From Synechococcus sp. HJ21-Hayes (GTDB lineage Bacteria; Cyanobacteriota; Cyanobacteriia; PCC-6307; Cyanobiaceae): DNA of 64,000 nt. The stretch covers positions 124,001 to 188,000 of the forward strand of contig NZ_JAGQBW010000003.1 in the NCBI RefSeq assembly GCF_024345835.1, in the 5' to 3' direction. This document shows, piece by piece, positions 59,336 through 64,000 of the stretch (its first letter is position 1; each line of letters starts with the position of its first letter). Both the position numbers and the translations under genes were made by a program. Under the pieces are notes generated by a model that was not told where the DNA came from, did no database searches, and was given only the letters and a program-made list of their open reading frames with translations.

Positions 59336-61866
59336 TGGAGCCCCGCAAGGTCTTGCCGGAGTTGCTCGCTCCCGCTGGGTGCTGGGAGTCCCTCAAGGCC
59401 GCGGTGGCCAACGGTGCCGATGCGGTGTATTTCGGTGTTGAGGCGTTCAACGCCCGCCTGCGCGCTGAGAACTTTCGACAGGCCGACCTGTCGGAGGTGA
59501 TGGACTGGCTGCATCGCCGAGGGGTGAAGGGGTTTCTCACCTTCAACGTGCTGGTGTTCCCGGATGAACTGGAGCAGGCGTCTCAGCTGTTGCTGGCGGC
59601 AGAAGCGGCTGGGGTGGATGCCCTGATCGTGCAGGACATCGGCCTCACCCAACTGGCCCAGCAGCTCACCCCCAGGCTTGCCCTGCACGCCTCCACGCAG
59701 ATGTCGATTACCAGCAGTGCTGGGGTGGCCATGGCAGCGGAGCTGGGCTGTGAGCGGGTGGTTCTGGCCCGCGAGCTCACCCTCAAGGATTTCCGCCGGA
59801 TCCGCCAGCAACTGGATCAACGCGGCCTACCGATCCCCCTGGAGGTGTTCGTGCATGGTGCCCTCTGCGTGGCCTATTCGGGCCAATGCCTTACCAGTGA
59901 AGCCTTGGGGCAACGCAGTGCCAACCGCGGTGAGTGCGCCCAGGCCTGCCGGCTTCCCTATCAATTGATCGTGGACGGTGAGGAGCGGGAGCTCGGCGAT
60001 CAGCGCTACCTGCTGTCGCCCCAGGATCTAGCCGCCTGGGACTTGCTGCCCCAACTGGTGGAAGCAGGGATTGCCAGTCTCAAGATTGAAGGCCGCCTGA
60101 AGGACGCCACCTACGTGGCTGCGGTGACGGATGCCTATCGACAGGGGTTGGATCAATGCCGCCCTGACAGCCACCCTGAGAACTCCGCTGATCCACCGGA
60201 TCAGCTGCGCCGCCACCTGGAACTGAGCTTTTCCAGGGGGCTCAGCAGTGGCTGGCTGGAGGGGGTGAATCACCGCAAGTTGGTGCACGGCCGCTGGAGC
60301 AAGAAGCGCGGCCCTTGGCTGGGACGACTTGAAGGCATAGAGCCTGGAGGCTGGCTGGTGCTGCGCAGCCTGACTCCCCTGAAACCTGGCGATGGGGTGG
60401 TGTTGGAGGTGGGCTCCACGGACCCCCTCCATCCTCCCCGCGAGGTGGGGGCACGGCTGATGGCAGTGGAGCCCCGTGCCGGCGGACGGCTGGCCCTCAG
60501 GCTTGGGCCGGGTCGCATCGACACAGCCGGGCTGGGCACCGGCAGCCCCTGCTGGCTCACCAGTGACCCGCAACTGGAGAAGACGTTCCAGCGGTTGGCC
60601 CAGCAACCTGTTCCGGAGCGCCGTCGATCCCTACCCATCCGCGTGCGGGGGCGCCTGGGCGAGCCGCTCATCCTCCAGGTGGAGGTGATTGAAGGAGTCC
60701 CCGGTGGCCCCTGGCAGGTGCATTCACAGCAGTCCCTGGAGCCCGCCCGCGGCGCCGGCCTGGATCACGAGCGCCTGGCGCAGCAGTTGGGGCGCCTGGG
60801 GGGCACCCCCTGGGAGCTGGGCTCCCTGGTGGTGGATCTGGAGGGCGAACTGTTCCTGCCCGTGGCGCAACTGAATCAGATGCGTCGTCAGTTGGTGGAC
60901 TTGCTGGCACCAGCGGCCAGCAGGCCAGAACCGCCGGTGCAGGTAAGGCCGGCCAACAGCGTCACACCGGTTCTATCGGGCCCTGCCAAGAATGAGTCCC
61001 TGCAGAAGCACGAGGCTGGGGATCCGCAACTCAGCGTGCTGGTGCGCAGCCTTGATCAGCTCGAGGCCCTGCTGGACCAACCCGTGTATCGGGTGATTGC
61101 CGATCTGGAGCAGCCGGCCCAGCTTCGCCAGGCCGTTGCCATCGGCCGTGGGGCCTGGCCTGGGGGAATCTGGCTCACGGGGCCGCGCATCTGCCGGCCT
61201 GATGAGCAGTGGAGCCTGGCGCCGCTGCTGAAGGCCCAAGCCGATGGCTATCTGGTGCGCAATGCCGACCAGCTGGAGCAGCTCACGGCTCTGGCCCCCT
61301 GCATGGGCGATTTCTCGCTGAACGTGGCAAATCCGCTCACGGCCCGCTGGTTCCTGGAGCGCTGGGGGCTTGAGCGCATTACCGCCAGCTACGACCTGGC
61401 CCTCGACCAGGTGCTGCAACTCGTGGCGGGCTGTGCCGCGGGGTCTGTGGAGCTCACCCTGCACCAGCACATGCCCCTGTTTCACATGGAGCATTGCCTG
61501 TTCTGCGCCTTCCTCTCCGACGGCCATGACCACACCGATTGTGGCCGTCCCTGTGACCAGCACACCGTTCTCCTGCGCGACCGCAGCGGCGCGGAGCATC
61601 CGCTGCGTGCCGACCTTGGCTGCCGCAACACGCTGTTCAACGGCACCGCCCAGACGGCCGCTGAGGCCATTCCCCAGTTTCGACGCGCCGGCGTGCGCCA
61701 CTTCCGCCTCGAACTGCTGCAGGACAGCCCTGCGGATGCCACCCGTCGGGTTGAGCTCTATCGCCAGGCCCTGGCTGGGCAGATCAGTGGCCGTGAGGTG
61801 TGGCAGCGGGAGCAATTGGAAAGCCGCCTGGGGGTCACCCGAGGCACCCTGACCCGCCGCCGATGA
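59335..61866 (+). CDS. Large U32-family protein (RlhA-like)
   Basis: The 843-residue product is a long U32-family protein. The N-terminal part has ELLAPAGCWESLKAAVANGADAVYFGV and VFVHGALCVAYSGQCLTSE with the Cys-rich NRGECAQACRLPY, which in characterised relatives (RlhA, UbiU/V, TrhP) hold an iron-sulfur cluster and serve RNA or ubiquinone hydroxylation. The C-terminal half has HMPLFHMEHCLFCAFLS and CGRPCDQHTVLLRDR, the DUF3656-type region of the long form. Best guess is RNA modification, similar to RlhA, rather than a collagenase. Translationally coupled to the VanY-like gene. Confidence 0.88.
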   Translation: MEPRKVLPELLAPAGCWESLKAAVANGADAVYFGVEAFNARLRAENFRQADLSEVMDWLHRRGVKGFLTFNVLVFPDELEQASQLLLAAEAAGVDALIVQDIGLTQLAQQLTPRLALHASTQMSITSSAGVAMAAELGCERVVLARELTLKDFRRIRQQLDQRGLPIPLEVFVHGALCVAYSGQCLTSEALGQRSANRGECAQACRLPYQLIVDGEERELGDQRYLLSPQDLAAWDLLPQLVEAGIASLKIEGRLKDATYVAAVTDAYRQGLDQCRPDSHPENSADPPDQLRRHLELSFSRGLSSGWLEGVNHRKLVHGRWSKKRGPWLGRLEGIEPGGWLVLRSLTPLKPGDGVVLEVGSTDPLHPPREVGARLMAVEPRAGGRLALRLGPGRIDTAGLGTGSPCWLTSDPQLEKTFQRLAQQPVPERRRSLPIRVRGRLGEPLILQVEVIEGVPGGPWQVHSQQSLEPARGAGLDHERLAQQLGRLGGTPWELGSLVVDLEGELFLPVAQLNQMRRQLVDLLAPAASRPEPPVQVRPANSVTPVLSGPAKNESLQKHEAGDPQLSVLVRSLDQLEALLDQPVYRVIADLEQPAQLRQAVAIGRGAWPGGIWLTGPRICRPDEQWSLAPLLKAQADGYLVRNADQLEQLTALAPCMGDFSLNVANPLTARWFLERWGLERITASYDLALDQVLQLVAGCAAGSVELTLHQHMPLFHMEHCLFCAFLSDGHDHTDCGRPCDQHTVLLRDRSGAEHPLRADLGCRNTLFNGTAQTAAEAIPQFRRAGVRHFRLELLQDSPADATRRVELYRQALAGQISGREVWQREQLESRLGVTRGTLTRRR

Positions 61867-62072
61867 GGGCTGAGATACGATGGCGCCATCGAACCGTAGG
61901 GGTCATCGGTCTGTCTTCCATTCAAGACGCCTTCTACCAGGGTGTCTTTGCGCGGCGGCGTTCTCAGTAACCGAAAAAATCCACGTCCTGGCCGGAAGCT
62001 GTACAGCTTTCGTGGTCATGTAGACGAACCTCCAGTCGATTCTTCATCCGAGTCATCATCGAGACAACATTT
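61867..62072 (+). promoter_or_regulatory. Structured 206-base leader upstream of typA
   Basis: The gap between the U32 gene and typA holds no protein frame I can support. It contains a TACGAT possible -10 at 61876-61881, a hairpin AAGACGCC (61924-61931) with GGTGTCTT (61941-61948), and a 14-base perfect palindrome AAGCTGTACAGCTT (61996-62009) bracketed by CCACG (61981-61985) and CGTGG (62011-62015). The region is AT-richer than coding DNA. It could be a regulatory 5' leader. Confidence 0.5.
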
Positions 62073-63881
62073 ATGAGCGGCGAGCACAAAGGCACTCCGA
62101 TCCGCAACATCGCGATCATTGCCCACGTTGACCACGGCAAGACCACCCTTGTGGATGCGCTGCTCGGCCAGTCGGGCATCTTCCGCGAAGGTGAAGCGGT
62201 GCCAACGTGCATCCTCGACTCCAACGATCTGGAGCGGGAGCGGGGTATCACGATCCTGTCCAAGAACACCGCTGTTGATTACAACGGCATCCGCATCAAC
62301 ATTGTGGACACCCCTGGCCACGCCGACTTCGGCGGCGAGGTGGAACGTGTGCTGGGCATGGTGGATGGCTGCCTGCTGATCGTGGATGCCAACGAGGGGC
62401 CTATGCCCCAGACCCGCTTTGTGCTCAAGAAGGCGCTGGAGAAGGGCCTGCGTCCGATCGTCTTCGTGAACAAGATCGACCGCGCTCGGGTGGATCCTGA
62501 GCAGGCCGTGGACAAGGTGCTCGACCTCTTCCTGGAGCTCGGCGCCGACGATGACCAGTGCGACTTTCCCTACCTGTTTGGTAGCGGCATGGGCGGCTAT
62601 GCCAAGCCGGACATGAAGACCGAGAGCGAGACCATGAAGCCGCTCTTTGACGCGATTCTGCGCCATGTTCCGCCCCCGGTGGGCGACCCCGAGAAGCCCC
62701 TGCAACTGCAGGTCACCACCCTCGACTACTCCGACTTCCTGGGTCGGATCATGATTGGCCGTATTCACAACGGCACCATCAAGGGCGGACAACCCGCGGC
62801 TTTGATCCGTGACGACGGCAGCATCAAGCGTGGCCGGATCAGCAAACTGCTGGGTTTCCAGGGCCTTCAGCGGGTGGAGATCGCCGAGGCCCGCGCTGGG
62901 GATCTCGTGGCCGTGGCCGGCTTCGATGAGGTGAACATCGGCGAGACAATCGCCTGCCCGGATCACCCCGAAGCGCTCCCCCTGATCAAGGTGGACGAGC
63001 CCACCTTGCAGATGACCTTCGTGGTCAACGACTCGCCCTTCGCCGGTAAGGAAGGCAAATTCGTCACCAGCCGTCAGCTGCGCGACCGCCTACAGCGCGA
63101 GCTGCTCACCAACGTGGCCCTGCGGGTTGAAGACACCGATTCTCCCGATCGCTTCGCTGTCAGCGGCCGTGGTGAGCTCCACCTCGGCATCCTGATCGAA
63201 ACCATGCGCCGGGAGGGCTATGAGTTCCAGGTGAGCCAGCCTCAGGTGATTTTCCGCACCATCGATGGCACCCCGAGCGAGCCCTTCGAAACCCTCGTGA
63301 TGGATGTGCCCGAGGAGTCTGTGGGCGCCTGCATCGAGAAGCTCGGCATTCGCAAGGGCGAGATGCAGAACATGGAGAACACCAACGATGGTCGCACCCA
63401 GCTGGAGTTCGTGGTGCCCTCCCGCGGCCTGATCGGCTTCCGCGGCGAGTTCATCCGCGCCACCCGCGGCGAAGGGATCATGAGCCATTCCTTCCTGGAC
63501 TACCGCCCCATGCAGGGCGATCTGGAGGCCCGCCGCAACGGCGTGTTGGTGTCCTTCGAGGAGGGAACTGCCACCTTCTATGCCCTCAAGGGTGCCGAGG
63601 ACCGCGGTCAGTTCTTCATTACCCCAGGCACCAAGGTCTACAAGGGGATGATCGTGGGCGAACACAACCGTCCACCCGATCTCGAGCTGAACGTCTGCAA
63701 GGCGAAGCAGGTCACCAACATTCGCTCCGCGGGTGCTGAAGTGTTGGACACCCTCCAATCCCCGATCCAGATGACCCTGGAGCGGGCTCTGGAGTACATC
63801 GGTCCCGACGAGATGCTGGAGGTCACTCCCGAGTCGATCCGTCTGCGCAAACTGCCCGCCAAGAAAGCCGCCAAGCGCTGA
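62073..63881 (+). CDS. typA: Ribosome-associated GTPase TypA (BipA)
   Basis: TypA is a translational GTPase that binds the 70S ribosome and helps 50S assembly and growth under stress and cold. The 602-residue product has the G1 motif [10 protein letters not shown], switch G2 in RGITI, G3 DTPGHADF, G4 NKIDR and the TypA C-terminal domain ([15 protein letters not shown]). Length is standard. The gene follows a long structured leader. A terminator-like hairpin starts 41 bases after its stop, inside the next gene. Confidence 0.97.
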   Translation: MSGEHKGTPIRNIAIIAHVDHGKTTLVDALLGQSGIFREGEAVPTCILDSNDLERERGITILSKNTAVDYNGIRINIVDTPGHADFGGEVERVLGMVDGCLLIVDANEGPMPQTRFVLKKALEKGLRPIVFVNKIDRARVDPEQAVDKVLDLFLELGADDDQCDFPYLFGSGMGGYAKPDMKTESETMKPLFDAILRHVPPPVGDPEKPLQLQVTTLDYSDFLGRIMIGRIHNGTIKGGQPAALIRDDGSIKRGRISKLLGFQGLQRVEIAEARAGDLVAVAGFDEVNIGETIACPDHPEALPLIKVDEPTLQMTFVVNDSPFAGKEGKFVTSRQLRDRLQRELLTNVALRVEDTDSPDRFAVSGRGELHLGILIETMRREGYEFQVSQPQVIFRTIDGTPSEPFETLVMDVPEESVGACIEKLGIRKGEMQNMENTNDGRTQLEFVVPSRGLIGFRGEFIRATRGEGIMSHSFLDYRPMQGDLEARRNGVLVSFEEGTATFYALKGAEDRGQFFITPGTKVYKGMIVGEHNRPPDLELNVCKAKQVTNIRSAGAEVLDTLQSPIQMTLERALEYIGPDEMLEVTPESIRLRKLPAKKAAKR

Positions 63882-63904
63882 GCGCTTCCCTCCGCTCACC
63901 ACCG

Positions 63905-64000
63905 ATGGATGAGGAAACCAGCCTGATGGCCGATCCCCGCTTCGGGGAAGCCGTCAGGCTTTTCAATGCCGGCGAATGGTATGCCTGCCACGACGGCTTT
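63905..64000 (+). CDS. DUF309 family protein, 3' truncated
   Basis: Only the first 32 codons are in the window. The sequence MDEETSLMADPRFGEAVRLF and NAGEWYACHDGF matches the start of the DUF309 family (A..LFN.GE...CHD), all-helical proteins of unknown function. The ATG at 63905 and another at 63926 are possible starts. A terminator-like hairpin covers 63922-63963, inside the coding part. Confidence 0.75.
   Translation, partial: MDEETSLMADPRFGEAVRLFNAGEWYACHDGF
63922..63963 (+). terminator. Terminator-like hairpin inside the DUF309 start
   Basis: CCTGATGGC (63922-63930) pairs with GCCGTCAGG (63950-63958), nine pairs with one G-U, and the inner TCCCC (63934-63938) pairs with GGGGA (63944-63948). 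CTTTTC follows (T run 63960-63963). It is 41 bases after the typA stop, and so could end typA transcripts, but it also encodes the N-terminus of the DUF309 protein. Confidence 0.5.

Overview
The window is a stretch of chromosome from a GC-rich unicellular picocyanobacterium of the Synechococcus/Cyanobium type. The evidence is the oxygenic-phototroph gene set (pcyA, apcF, chlP, gun4, psb28, PAM68, sipA, ferredoxin-dependent sir) together with a tightly packed layout, many ATGA or TGATG overlaps and many GTG/TTG starts. I cannot name the species from sequence alone. I found no rRNA, tRNA, CRISPR array, insertion sequence, prophage or attachment site. No gene-free gap exceeds about 230 bases. The two ends cut genes: dnaE lacks its start and a DUF309 gene lacks its end.

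Layout. 1-7650: dnaE (3' part), PAM68-rpsO-ruvA on the minus strand, a lipoprotein, a DMT transporter and an MscS-type channel. 7745-16320: dnaG, a small secreted protein, a umuDC SOS operon with its own LexA box, a pentapeptide protein, a solitary zinc-ribbon protein, yraN, rsmA-ispE, and small membrane proteins. 16368-22133: pdhB, secD-secF plus a coupled small membrane gene, and two tandem AI-2E-type transporters. 22137-27348: psb28, selU, gun4, a stand-alone RsbW-like ATPase, several small unknowns and a methyltransferase. 27379-32981: glnA with a class-II NtcA promoter, divergent from apcF; an aminotransferase; tadA; a PLP decarboxylase. 32908-40677: a membrane GTPase, an FHA-domain penicillin-binding protein overlapping lspA-bioY, sipA, and a catalytic plus non-catalytic M16 protease pair. 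40720-44533: pcyA coupled to a devBCA exporter, and a 51-residue basic protein with a strong terminator. 44576-53523: a glycosyltransferase, rpsB-tsf with an intercistronic terminator-like hairpin, an unknown gene coupled to recG, a VanX-like dipeptidase and sir. 53620-64000: glyS, an AT-richer fatty acid desaturase, chlP, a VanY-like carboxypeptidase, a large U32 protein, typA behind a structured leader, and the DUF309 fragment.

Together these are mostly housekeeping genes for replication and repair, translation, protein export, cell wall turnover, nitrogen and sulfur assimilation, and pigment synthesis. I did not find a convincing undescribed multi-gene system. The observations most worth following are regulatory RNA-like structures (upstream of apcF, between rpsB and tsf, upstream of typA, inside the start of DUF309), three very small genes, and a zinc-ribbon protein beside the YraN nuclease.
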